The position numbers and the translations under genes were made by a program. 64,000 nt of DNA from an uncultured Bacillota bacterium (lineage in GTDB: Bacteria; Bacillota; Clostridia; Oscillospirales; Oscillospiraceae). The DNA is taken from contig CANEFX010000001.1 of the NCBI GenBank assembly GCA_947426945.1, positions 102,188 to 166,187 on the forward strand, read 5' to 3'. The notes beneath the pieces were generated by a model, which saw nothing but the letters and a program-made list of their open reading frames with translations, ran no database searches and was not told where the DNA came from. This document shows, piece by piece, positions 1-6,772 of the stretch. Numbering within the stretch: the first letter of the stretch is position 1; every line of letters starts with the position of its first letter.

Positions 1-306
1 ATGGGCGGCCGCCTGCGCCTGATCTGCCAGGACATCCACTGTGTCAAGCCAATCCTGCCTATGCCCAACCTGCCTGTGGCCCGGGTGATGTGGCAGGCCG
101 AGCCCAGCCTGACCACCGGAGTGGAGTGCTGGATTACTGCCGGCGGCGCTCACCACACCGTCCTCAGCTACGACGTGACAGCGGAGCAGATGAAGGACTG
201 GGCCAATATGATGGACATTGAGTTCGTCCACATCGGCAAGGACACCACCGTGGAGAGTCTGGAGCACGACCTGTTCCTGTCTGATTTGGCCTGGAAGCTG
301 AAGTAA
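1..306 (+). CDS. araA: L-arabinose isomerase, C-terminal part (5' end outside window)
   Basis: Cytosolic enzyme that interconverts L-arabinose and L-ribulose, first step of arabinose use. Only the last 101 residues are present. They contain the family's C-terminal blocks: the LPVARVMW segment and the AGGAHHTVLSY segment, which carries a metal-binding histidine in characterised AraA. The methionine codon at base 1 is internal, since AraA is normally about 500 residues, so the gene begins upstream of the window. araD follows 55 bases later on the same strand and gives the expected pathway order. A strong hairpin separates the two genes. Identification rests on motif recall and synteny; I am fairly sure. 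Confidence 0.9.
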   Translation: MGGRLRLICQDIHCVKPILPMPNLPVARVMWQAEPSLTTGVECWITAGGAHHTVLSYDVTAEQMKDWANMMDIEFVHIGKDTTVESLEHDLFLSDLAWKLK

Positions 307-309
307 TAA

Positions 310-343
310 AATAATTCCTCCCCCGGATGGGGGAGGAATTATT
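310..343 (+). terminator. Perfect 15-bp hairpin between araA and araD
   Basis: Bases 310-324 and 329-343 are exact reverse complements around a four-base GGAT loop. The hairpin starts just after the araA stop and is followed by a short A-rich run and GGGGG, not a U tract. It therefore looks more like a transcript-processing or stability element, or a weak attenuator setting the araA:araD ratio, than a classical terminator. Confidence 0.6.
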
Positions 344-360
344 AAAAAGGGGGAAATTAC

Positions 361-1059
361 ATGTTAGAGCAACTCAAGCAAGCGGTTTTGGAGGCCAATC
401 TCCTTCTGCCCCGATACGGCCTGGTCACTTTCACCTGGGGCAACGTATCCGCCGTAGACCGGGACAAGGGGCTCATGGTCATCAAGCCCTCTGGGGTGGA
501 CTATGAGGGCATGACTGCCGGGGATATGGTAGTGGTGGAGCTGGAGACCGGCAAGGTGGCGGAGGGTAAATGGAAGCCCTCCAGCGACACCAAGACGCAC
601 CTGGAGCTGTACAAGGCCTTCCCCGGTGTGGGCGGCATCGTCCACACCCACAGCCCCCACGCGGTGGCCTGGGCCCAGGCCGGGGAGGATATCCCGTGCT
701 TCGGCACCACCCACGCCGACTATTTCTACGGTTCCATCCCCTGTGCCCGGCACCTGACCCAGGGGGAACTGGAGGAGGACTATGAGAAAAACACCGGAAG
801 GATCATCGTAGAGACGTTCCGGGAGCGATGCATTGAGCCCACTGCCGTCCCCGGGGTAATCTGCGCCAGCCATGGCCCCTTCACCTGGGGCAAGGATGCG
901 GCACAGGCGGTATACCACGCGGTGGTGCTGGAGGAGGTGGCCAAAATGGCCATTCTCACCCGGCAGATCAAGCCATCTGCCGGCCCCGCCCCCCAGCGTA
1001 TCCAGGATAAGCACTATTTCCGCAAGCACGGCCCCGGTGCCTACTACGGTCAGGGCTGA
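361..1059 (+). CDS. araD: L-ribulose-5-phosphate 4-epimerase
   Basis: Class II aldolase-fold enzyme of 232 residues, the usual AraD length. It converts L-ribulose 5-phosphate to D-xylulose 5-phosphate, which enters the pentose phosphate pathway. Visible features are the [12 protein letters not shown] start typical of AraD, the KPSGVDYE substrate loop, the [13 protein letters not shown] segment, and the [12 protein letters not shown] motif whose histidines bind the catalytic metal. A further metal ligand lies in the C-terminal ASHGPF segment. The ATG follows a GGGGGAAATTAC leader. It sits downstream of araA and ends at a strong terminator, so this is the last gene of an arabinose operon entering from the left. 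No araB is visible in the window. Confidence 0.95.
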   Translation: MLEQLKQAVLEANLLLPRYGLVTFTWGNVSAVDRDKGLMVIKPSGVDYEGMTAGDMVVVELETGKVAEGKWKPSSDTKTHLELYKAFPGVGGIVHTHSPHAVAWAQAGEDIPCFGTTHADYFYGSIPCARHLTQGELEEDYEKNTGRIIVETFRERCIEPTAVPGVICASHGPFTWGKDAAQAVYHAVVLEEVAKMAILTRQIKPSAGPAPQRIQDKHYFRKHGPGAYYGQG

Positions 1060-1113
1060 CACACAGGCAAAGGGTCCCGGCCAGCCGGCCGGGACCCTTT
1101 GCCTGTGTGTTGT
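1059..1113 (+). terminator. Terminator after araD
   Basis: Exact 24-bp inverted repeat, 1059-1082 against 1087-1110, with a four-base loop and starting on the last base of the araD stop. The arms begin ACACACAGGC and end GCCTGTGTGT. There is no long U tract, but the stability suggests transcript ending or 3' protection. Confidence 0.75.
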
Positions 1114-1249
1114 AAAAGGAGAGGGAGAAATGGGAGATACATGAAGTAGCTTATTGCTACAATGACAGCATAGAGGATAAATGCGGCAATTTCATGACAT
1201 TCCCGTGAATTTTCTGTGAATTATAAAGGATTGTTTCCCACTCAGCCGG

Positions 1250-1277
1250 AAAGGGACGCCCCTGCGGGCGTCCCTTT
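1250..1277 (-). terminator. Terminator after the 2-hydroxyacid dehydrogenase gene
   Basis: 12-bp stem, 1250-1261 against 1266-1277, with a CTGC loop, 14 bases beyond the stop codon of the minus-strand gene. On that strand the arm ends in CCCTTT. The hairpin is symmetric and could also serve the araD side. Confidence 0.65.
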
Positions 1278-1291
1278 GGTTAATGGTAAGC

Positions 1292-2233
1292 TTATTTCAG
1301 ATCCAGGGCCTCTTTCACCTTGTTAATGATGTGGGCCCCGATATCCCGGGAGGCGTCGGTAGTCTGAGCGCCCAAGTGGGGGGTGACGATAAAGTTATCG
1401 CACTGGAAGAGGGGGGAGTCGAAGCCCGCGTCCTCGGTGAGACCGCCGCCGGCCAACTCATTCTCCATTACGTCGGAGGCGTATCCGCCGATCTTGCCGG
1501 CTTTCAACGCCTCATACATGTCCTTCTCGTTGACGATGCCGCCCCGGGCCATGTTCAGTACCACAGCGTCGTCCTTCATTTCCGCAATGGACTTGGCGTT
1601 GAACAGGTTGCGGGTCTCGTCGTTGAGGGGCATATGGATGGTGACAAAGTCGGAGACCTTGAGCACCTCGTCAATGGACATGCTCTTGGCGTGCTGCTGC
1701 TCAAAAACCTCGGCGGGAAGATAGGGATCGTAAGCCACCACGTCCATCAGGAAGGCCCGGGCCAGCTCGCCCACTCTCTGGCCGATGCGGCCGAAGCCCA
1801 GCACACCCAGGGTCTTGCCCCGGAGTTCACGGCCCACGAACTTATACTTGTCCCAGTTCTTGTTAATTTTTACGTCGTTGCAGGCGGGGATGGTATGGCG
1901 GGACATATCCAGCATCTTGGAGATGGTCAGCTCGGCCACGGCGTTGCCGTTAAGGCCGGGAGCGTTGAATACCTGAATTCCGTTGGCCTTGGCGGTGTCC
2001 ATGTCGATGTGGTTCAGGCCCACGGAGCAAACGCCAATGACCTTCAGCTTCTTGGCGGCATCCAGGATGTCCTTGTTGATGGCAGGGTCCACCCGCATGA
2101 TGAGAACCTCATAGTCGCCGATCATGCCGGCCAGTTCCTCCTGAGTGGGGAGAATCTTGGTGTCGACCTCCATGTACTTGCCCAGTTCCTCAGCGATAGC
2201 GGGGGATACGACGTCGATGATGAGACATTTCAT
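1292..2233 (-). CDS. D-isomer-specific 2-hydroxyacid dehydrogenase
   Basis: NAD-dependent dehydrogenase of 313 residues in the D-lactate / 3-phosphoglycerate dehydrogenase superfamily, without the C-terminal ACT domain of long SerA. The nucleotide-binding loop GFGRIG is at residues 146-151. The catalytic arginine is in NMARGGIV (about residue 230) and the catalytic histidine in TPHLGA (286). The exact 2-oxoacid substrate cannot be read from sequence; phosphoglycerate dehydrogenase, hydroxypyruvate reductase and glyoxylate reductase are all possible. It is transcribed divergently from a LysR regulator starting 180 bases away, so that regulator probably controls it. Confidence 0.85.
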   Translation of the reverse strand: MKCLIIDVVSPAIAEELGKYMEVDTKILPTQEELAGMIGDYEVLIMRVDPAINKDILDAAKKLKVIGVCSVGLNHIDMDTAKANGIQVFNAPGLNGNAVAELTISKMLDMSRHTIPACNDVKINKNWDKYKFVGRELRGKTLGVLGFGRIGQRVGELARAFLMDVVAYDPYLPAEVFEQQHAKSMSIDEVLKVSDFVTIHMPLNDETRNLFNAKSIAEMKDDAVVLNMARGGIVNEKDMYEALKAGKIGGYASDVMENELAGGGLTEDAGFDSPLFQCDNFIVTPHLGAQTTDASRDIGAHIINKVKEALDLK

Positions 2234-2351
2234 AAGCCAACATTCCTTCCTTAATCAATTATTTTCGGGCCGCAGCCCGGGTTTCATACCGTTATCTATT
2301 GAATATTATGCCATATTTTCACCGATTTGGGAAGTATCTTTTTGTCGAGGG

Positions 2352-2380
2352 TTGCCACAATCTTTTGACTGTGGTATAAT
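2352..2380 (+). promoter_or_regulatory. Sigma-A type promoter for the LysR gene
   Basis: TTGCCA (2352-2357), 17-base spacer, TATAAT (2375-2380), 32 bases before the GTG start of the LysR gene. The spacing is ideal. It lies in the divergent control region and so can also carry the LysR binding site. Confidence 0.7.
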
Positions 2381-2412
2381 GACTTATACACCAAAAAAGG
2401 CGAGGTGTTTTT

Positions 2413-3345
2413 GTGAACTTTCAACATTTAAAGTACTTTCTGATGGTGGCGGAGGAGCTGAACATCACCCGGGCGGCGGAGCGGCTGTACATCTCTCAGC
2501 AGTCTCTCTCCAATCACATCGGCAACCTGGAGCGGGAGCTGGACGTGAAGCTGTTCACCCGGTCGCCCAAGCTGTCCCTCACCTACGCGGGGGGGCTGCT
2601 GGTGGATACGGCGTCCCAGATTCTGGATCTGCACAGCCAGTATCTGTCCAAGGTGGGGGATATCAACAAGCAGTACCTGGGGGTGCTGCGGGTGGGCATT
2701 TCCCATACCTGCGGGCTGGCCCTGCTGCCCGATATCCTGCCCCGGTTTCGAGCGGAATTTCCCCAGGTGGAGTTTTCCCTGTTCGAGGGTAACTCCACCC
2801 AGCTGGAGGATGAGCTGTCCCACGGCAGGACCGACCTGATCATCTGCTTCCAGCCGATCATCATGGAGGGCGTGGCCGCTATTCCCCTGACGGAGCAGCG
2901 GCTGGCGATGGTGGTGCCCCGGACCTTTACCGACGAACTTTTCGGACCTCAGGCAGAGGAAATCCGCCGTCAGTACGCCCAGGGGGCGGACATCCGCGTC
3001 TTTGAGCACCTGCCCTTTGTCCTGATTAAGCGGGGAAACCGCACCCGGAACATCGTGGACCAGTATTTCAGCCGGTATTACTTTAAGCCCCAGCTTATTT
3101 TGGAAACGGAGAATACCGTCACCACCCTGGCCATGGCCCAGGCGGGAGTGGGGATTACCATCTGCCCGGAGTTGTTCCTGCGGGCTATCCCTGCGCCCCC
3201 CCACGACTCGGCGGGGGTGGACCTCTTCCCCCTTACCGACCCTTCTACCTTCAGCAAGCTGGTGGCGGGATACCGAAAGAGCCGGTACTTGTCTCATTTC
3301 GGTCAGCGATTTATTGAGATTACACAGGATATTCTGGGGGAGTAA
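2413..3345 (+). CDS. LysR-family transcriptional regulator
   Basis: 310-residue LysR regulator. The N-terminal winged helix-turn-helix (about residues 1-60) has the classic pattern NFQHLKYFLMVAEE, then NITRAAERLYISQQSLSNHI. The substrate-binding effector domain fills residues 90-300. The start is a GTG at 2413; upstream is only a weak GAGGTG motif. It is divergent from the 2-hydroxyacid dehydrogenase and convergent with the DtxR-type gene, so the dehydrogenase is its likely target. The effector is unknown; a 2-oxo or 2-hydroxy acid would fit the context. Confidence 0.88.
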   Translation: MNFQHLKYFLMVAEELNITRAAERLYISQQSLSNHIGNLERELDVKLFTRSPKLSLTYAGGLLVDTASQILDLHSQYLSKVGDINKQYLGVLRVGISHTCGLALLPDILPRFRAEFPQVEFSLFEGNSTQLEDELSHGRTDLIICFQPIIMEGVAAIPLTEQRLAMVVPRTFTDELFGPQAEEIRRQYAQGADIRVFEHLPFVLIKRGNRTRNIVDQYFSRYYFKPQLILETENTVTTLAMAQAGVGITICPELFLRAIPAPPHDSAGVDLFPLTDPSTFSKLVAGYRKSRYLSHFGQRFIEITQDILGE

Positions 3346-3366
3346 CAGGTGCGGGGACCGGGCGTA

Positions 3367-3741
3367 TCAGTCCGCTTTGTGTCCCAAAGCGTGGGCCTTG
3401 ATTTTCTCAAAGGTCTCGTCGCTGAGATCGTGCTCCATCTTGCAGGCGTCAGCGGCGGCCACATCCTCGCTGACGCCCAGGGCCGTGAGAAACCGGGTGA
3501 GCAGCTTGTGGCGGCCGTATATGCGCTGGGCAATCTCCTCGCCGGGGGGGAGCAGGGTGATAAAGCCGTCAGCGTCCATCTCAATGTAGCCGTTCTCCCG
3601 GAACCGTTTCATGGCCACGCTGACGCTGGGCTTGGTCAGTTCCAGCTGGTGAACTACGTCGATGGACCGCACCGTCCCCTGGCGCTCCCGCAGGATTAGA
3701 ATGGCCTCTAGATAATCCTCTGCAGATTCGTGAATATTCAT
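3367..3741 (-). CDS. DtxR/MntR-family metal-dependent regulator
   Basis: 124-residue winged-helix metalloregulator. The N-terminal HESAEDYLEAI motif opens the DNA-binding domain of MntR/IdeR/DtxR proteins; SIDVVHQLELTKPSVSVAMK is the recognition helix region; the dimerisation and metal-binding domain has RHKLLTRFL and the C-xx-EHDLSDE cluster. It lacks the C-terminal SH3-like domain of long IdeR, like MntR. Among several in-frame starts, the ATG at 3741 has the best spacing to AAAGGGG. It is divergent from feoAAB and three dyads in that region match the family's TTAGnT-type box, so it is most likely a ferrous-iron-sensing repressor of feo, although a manganese sensor cannot be excluded. Confidence 0.88.
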   Translation of the reverse strand: MNIHESAEDYLEAILILRERQGTVRSIDVVHQLELTKPSVSVAMKRFRENGYIEMDADGFITLLPPGEEIAQRIYGRHKLLTRFLTALGVSEDVAAADACKMEHDLSDETFEKIKAHALGHKAD

Positions 3742-3811
3742 AATTTTCATCCCCTTTGGGACTAAGATTATCATACATAAACGCAAAAATCAAGAAATTT
3801 CCTCCGGAGAC

Positions 3812-3842
3812 TTGACAAGGAAGGTTAGTTATATTAAACTAA
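3812..3842 (+). promoter_or_regulatory. feo promoter with overlapping operator 1
   Basis: TTGACA (3812-3817), 17-base spacer, TAAACT (3835-3840). A dyad TTAGTT (3825-3830) / AACTAA (3837-3842) lies on the spacer and -10, where a bound repressor would block RNA polymerase. The dyad resembles half of the DtxR/IdeR box, TTAGGTTAGs-type. Confidence 0.65.
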
Positions 3843-3853
3843 AGACGAAATGA

Positions 3854-3869
3854 GTTAGTAATAGCTAAC
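3854..3869 (+). promoter_or_regulatory. Candidate operator 2 upstream of feoA
   Basis: Inverted repeat GTTAG (3854-3858) / CTAAC (3865-3869), centred 28 bases from operator 1 and 19 bases before the first feoA codon. The half-sites match the GTTAG core shared by DtxR-family boxes. Confidence 0.5.
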
Positions 3870-3887
3870 CAAAAGGAGGGAGTATGG

Positions 3888-4097
3888 ATGCCGCTGACAA
3901 TGGCAAGAGCGGGAGAGACTGTCACCGTCCGCAGGGTGACGGGGAAGGAGGAGGCCCGCCGGCACCTGGCTGAGCTGGGGTTTGTGGCGGACAGCGCCGT
4001 CACGGTGGTCAGCAAGGTGGCGGGCAGTCTGATTGTCCAGGTGAAGGACAGCAGGGTAGCCCTGAACCAGAGCATGGCCAGCCGAATCATAATATAA
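3888..4097 (+). CDS. feoA: FeoA-family protein (first copy)
   Basis: 69-residue FeoA domain protein with an SH3-like fold, found with the FeoB ferrous iron channel in the cytosol. The family signature is in RRVTGKEEARRHLAELGF and VAGSLIVQVKDSRVALNQSMASRI. The start is the ATG at 3888, seven bases after AGGAGGG; an ATG four bases upstream is out of frame. A second FeoA follows 14 bases later, then FeoB, so all three are one operon. Duplicated FeoA is common in Firmicutes; whether the copies have different roles is unknown. Confidence 0.88.
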   Translation: MPLTMARAGETVTVRRVTGKEEARRHLAELGFVADSAVTVVSKVAGSLIVQVKDSRVALNQSMASRIII

Positions 4098-4111
4098 AAG
4101 GAGAGGTAAGT

Positions 4112-4333
4112 ATGAAAACACTGAAAGAAGTCAAGGTGGGGCAGACCGCCACGGTGACCCGTCTCTGCGGCGAGGGAGCGGTCAAGCGCCGGATCATGGA
4201 TATGGGAATTACCAGAGGGACGGAGATTTTCATCCGCAAGGTGGCCCCTCTGGGAGACCCGATGGAACTGAGGGTCCGGGGCTATGAGCTGAGCATCCGG
4301 AAAGCTGACGCTGAAATGATTGAGGTCGACTGA
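4112..4333 (+). CDS. feoA: FeoA-family protein (second copy)
   Basis: 73-residue FeoA domain protein. It keeps the hallmark blocks RLCGEGAVKRRIMDMGITRGTE and PLGDPMELRVRGYELSIRKADA, closer to the textbook FeoA pattern than the first copy. It lies 14 bases after the first feoA with a GGAGAGG ribosome site and 53 bases before feoB. It is expected to regulate or assemble the FeoB channel on the cytosolic side. Confidence 0.9.
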   Translation: MKTLKEVKVGQTATVTRLCGEGAVKRRIMDMGITRGTEIFIRKVAPLGDPMELRVRGYELSIRKADAEMIEVD

Positions 4334-4347
4334 TTTTTAAGCAAAGG

Positions 4348-4361
4348 TTAGTTGTAACTAA
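4348..4361 (+). promoter_or_regulatory. Candidate operator 3 between feoA and feoB
   Basis: TTAGTT (4348-4353) / AACTAA (4356-4361), the same half-sites as operator 1 but with only two bases between arms. It lies 25 bases before feoB inside the operon and may be an internal repressor site or roadblock. The changed spacing makes it less certain. Confidence 0.4.
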
Positions 4362-4386
4362 TTAAAAGAAAAGGAGAGAATCTGCA

Positions 4387-6459
4387 ATGAGCATCAGAAT
4401 TGCTCTGGCGGGCAACCCCAACTGCGGCAAGACAACTCTGTTCAACGCCTTGACGGGCTCCAGCCAGTACGTGGGCAACTGGCCGGGCGTTACGGTGGAG
4501 CGGAAGGAGGGCAGACTGAAGGGACGCAAGGATGTAGTGATTCAGGACCTGCCCGGCATTTACTCCCTGTCCCCCTATAGCCTGGAGGAGGTGGTGGCCC
4601 GGGACTACCTGGTAAAGGAGCGGCCCGACGCCATCCTGAACATTGTGGACGGTACCAACATTGAACGCAACTTGTATCTCACCACCCAGCTCATTGAACT
4701 GGGGCTGCCGGTAGTGGTGGCGGTGAACATGATGGACCTGGTGCGGAAGAACGGCGACCGGATCGACCTGAAAAAGCTGGGAGAGGGTCTGGGCTGCCGG
4801 GTGGTAGAGATATCCGCCCTGAGAAACGAGGGGGTTGAGGATGCTGCTGCCGCCGCTCTGGCCGCGGCCAGAGGGCCCGCGCCGGAACGCCGTCCCGCCT
4901 TTGCGGTGAACGAGGCGGATTTGGAGGAGGGCGACGACGCGGAGAGCGCCGCTGCCGCCGCCCGGTACGATTTTATCGGGGCGGTGGTATCCGGCTCGGT
5001 AAAGAAAAGGGCGGCCGCGGGAGCGCTGTCCGTCTCGGACCGGATTGACCGGGTCGTCACCAACCGCGTTCTGGCCCTGCCCATCTTCGCCGCCGTGATG
5101 TTCCTGGTGTATGCCGTTGCTATGGGGAGCTTTGCCATTGAGCTTTCGGAGGATTTCAGTATCCCCATCTCCATCGGAACCGCCGCCACCGACTGGGCCA
5201 ACGATACCCTGTTCGGCGAGTGGGTTCCCGGCCTCTTTGACAGCCTCCTGGGCGCGCTGGGCGTGGGCGGGGAGAGTTGGGTCTACGGCCTGGTGCAGGA
5301 CGGCGTTGTGGCCGGCGTGGGGGCTGTGCTGGGCTTCGTGCCCCAGATGCTGGTGCTGTTCCTGCTGCTGGCCGTTCTGGAGGACTGCGGCTATATGGCC
5401 CGGATCGCCTTCATCATGGACCGCATTTTCCGCCGCTTCGGCCTGAGCGGAAAGAGCTTTATCCCCATGCTGGTGGCCACCGGCTGCGGCGTGCCCGGCA
5501 TCATGGCCTCCCGAACCATTGAGCAGGACCGTGACCGGAAGATGACCATCATGACCACCGGCTTTATCCCCTGCGGGGCCAAAATGCCCATCATTGGCCT
5601 GTTTGCCGGGGCGGTGTTCGGCGGCTCCCCCTGGGTGGCCACCTCCGCTTTCTTTATCGGCGTCGCCGCCGTGGTGATTTCCGGCATTATGCTCAAGAAG
5701 TTCAGAGCTTTCGCCGGGGAGCCCGCCCCCTTCGTCATGGAGCTGCCCGCCTACCACGCCCCTTCCGCCGGCAACGTGCTGCGGGCCACTTGGGAGCGGG
5801 GCTGGTCCTTCATCAAGCGGGCGGGAACCATCATCCTCCTGAGTTCCATCGTTCTCTGGTTCCTCATGGGGTACGGCGTTGTGGACGGTGTGTTCCGGGC
5901 GGTGGAGGACAACAATACCTCCTTGCTGGCCGCTATCGGCAGCGGTGTCGCTGTAATCTTTGTCCCGCTGGGCTGGGTTGGCGACATGGCCTGGAAGGCC
6001 ACCACCGCCACTTTCACCGGCCTGATCGCCAAGGAGGAGGTCGTCAACTTCTTCGGTGTGGCCTACCACTACGCCGGCGAGGCCGATCTGATGGAGGACG
6101 CCAGTGGCATCTATGCTGCCGTAGGCGCGGACTTCGGCGCTATGGCCGCGTACTCCTTCATGATCTTTAACCTGCTGTGCGCCCCCTGCTTCGCCGCCAT
6201 GGGCGCTATCCGCCGGGAGATGAACAACGCCAAATGGACCGCCGCCGCCATCGGCTATATGTGCGGGTTTGCCTATGTGGTCTCTATGATTGTCTATCAG
6301 CTGGGCGGGCTGATTACCGGAGAGGCGGCCTTCGGTCCCCTGACTGTGATTGCCGTCCTGCTGCTGGCCGGGCTGGTGTACATGCTGGTGCGCAGGGGCT
6401 GTCAGGGGGAGGAGAGAGCCCGGCTCCTGACCGGCCTCTCTGCGGCGGCGAATCGGTGA
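4387..6459 (+). CDS. feoB: Ferrous iron transporter FeoB
   Basis: 690-residue inner-membrane Fe(II) transporter with a cytosolic G domain. The G1 loop GNPNCGKTT is at residues 9-17, the G3 motif DLPGIYSLSPYS follows, and NMMD is the degenerate G4. The helical spacer runs to about residue 210. Membrane domain Gate motifs are visible around ARIAFIMDRIFRRFGLSGKSFIP with the CGVPGIMASRT block, and in the second half near GWVGDMAWKA. The length is typical. It ends 13 bases before a small Cys-rich partner gene with its own GGAGG site. Regulation by the neighbouring DtxR-type repressor is inferred from the dyads. Confidence 0.96.
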   Translation: MSIRIALAGNPNCGKTTLFNALTGSSQYVGNWPGVTVERKEGRLKGRKDVVIQDLPGIYSLSPYSLEEVVARDYLVKERPDAILNIVDGTNIERNLYLTTQLIELGLPVVVAVNMMDLVRKNGDRIDLKKLGEGLGCRVVEISALRNEGVEDAAAAALAAARGPAPERRPAFAVNEADLEEGDDAESAAAAARYDFIGAVVSGSVKKRAAAGALSVSDRIDRVVTNRVLALPIFAAVMFLVYAVAMGSFAIELSEDFSIPISIGTAATDWANDTLFGEWVPGLFDSLLGALGVGGESWVYGLVQDGVVAGVGAVLGFVPQMLVLFLLLAVLEDCGYMARIAFIMDRIFRRFGLSGKSFIPMLVATGCGVPGIMASRTIEQDRDRKMTIMTTGFIPCGAKMPIIGLFAGAVFGGSPWVATSAFFIGVAAVVISGIMLKKFRAFAGEPAPFVMELPAYHAPSAGNVLRATWERGWSFIKRAGTIILLSSIVLWFLMGYGVVDGVFRAVEDNNTSLLAAIGSGVAVIFVPLGWVGDMAWKATTATFTGLIAKEEVVNFFGVAYHYAGEADLMEDASGIYAAVGADFGAMAAYSFMIFNLLCAPCFAAMGAIRREMNNAKWTAAAIGYMCGFAYVVSMIVYQLGGLITGEAAFGPLTVIAVLLLAGLVYMLVRRGCQGEERARLLTGLSAAANR

Positions 6460-6472
6460 AAGGAGGAGAACC

Positions 6473-6613
6473 ATGAACCCTGGAGAGATTGCCGTCATCC
6501 TGGCGCTGGCCTGCGCGGCGGGGCTGGCGGTCCGTTCCCTGTGGAGAAACCGCAAGGCGGGCGGACGTTGCGACGGCGATTGCAGCCGGTGCGGCGGCTG
6601 CAGTCATCACTAG
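6473..6613 (+). CDS. FeoB-associated Cys-rich membrane mini-protein
   Basis: 46-residue product. One N-terminal hydrophobic helix (about residues 6-21, IAVILALACAAGLAVRS) is followed by a basic stretch and a Cys/Gly/His tail with CDGDCSRCGGCSHH. This architecture matches the small FeoB-associated Cys-rich membrane protein family (Pfam FeoB_associated) found directly after feoB in Firmicutes. The ribosome site AAAGGAGGAG is 5 bases before the ATG and overlaps the end of feoB. The tail could hold iron at the cytosolic face of FeoB; that role is inference. Confidence 0.88.
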   Translation: MNPGEIAVILALACAAGLAVRSLWRNRKAGGRCDGDCSRCGGCSHH

Positions 6614-6622
6614 GCCATAGAG

Positions 6623-6655
6623 AACCGGCCTCCTGAGCTTCTCGGAAGGCCGGTT
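6623..6655 (+). terminator. Terminator of the feo operon
   Basis: AACCGGCCT (6623-6631) pairs with AGGCCGGTT (6647-6655), and the interior GAG/CTC extends the stem. It is followed by TCCTCTGTGT, a weak U-rich tail. It closes the feo operon. Confidence 0.7.
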
Positions 6656-6772
6656 TCCTCTGTGTCAGAACGGCGTTAAGAAGTCGGCGGCGCGGTTGAC
6701 ACAGACGGATAAATCTGGTAAAAGTAAAATGGGGGAAATCGGGAAAGATTTGAAAAAGGAGAAAAAGAGGAA

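Noticed and set aside
4348..6555. A 735-codon frame antisense to feoB
   Set aside because: His/Gly/Gln-rich antisense product with no motif; feoB on the other strand is certain.
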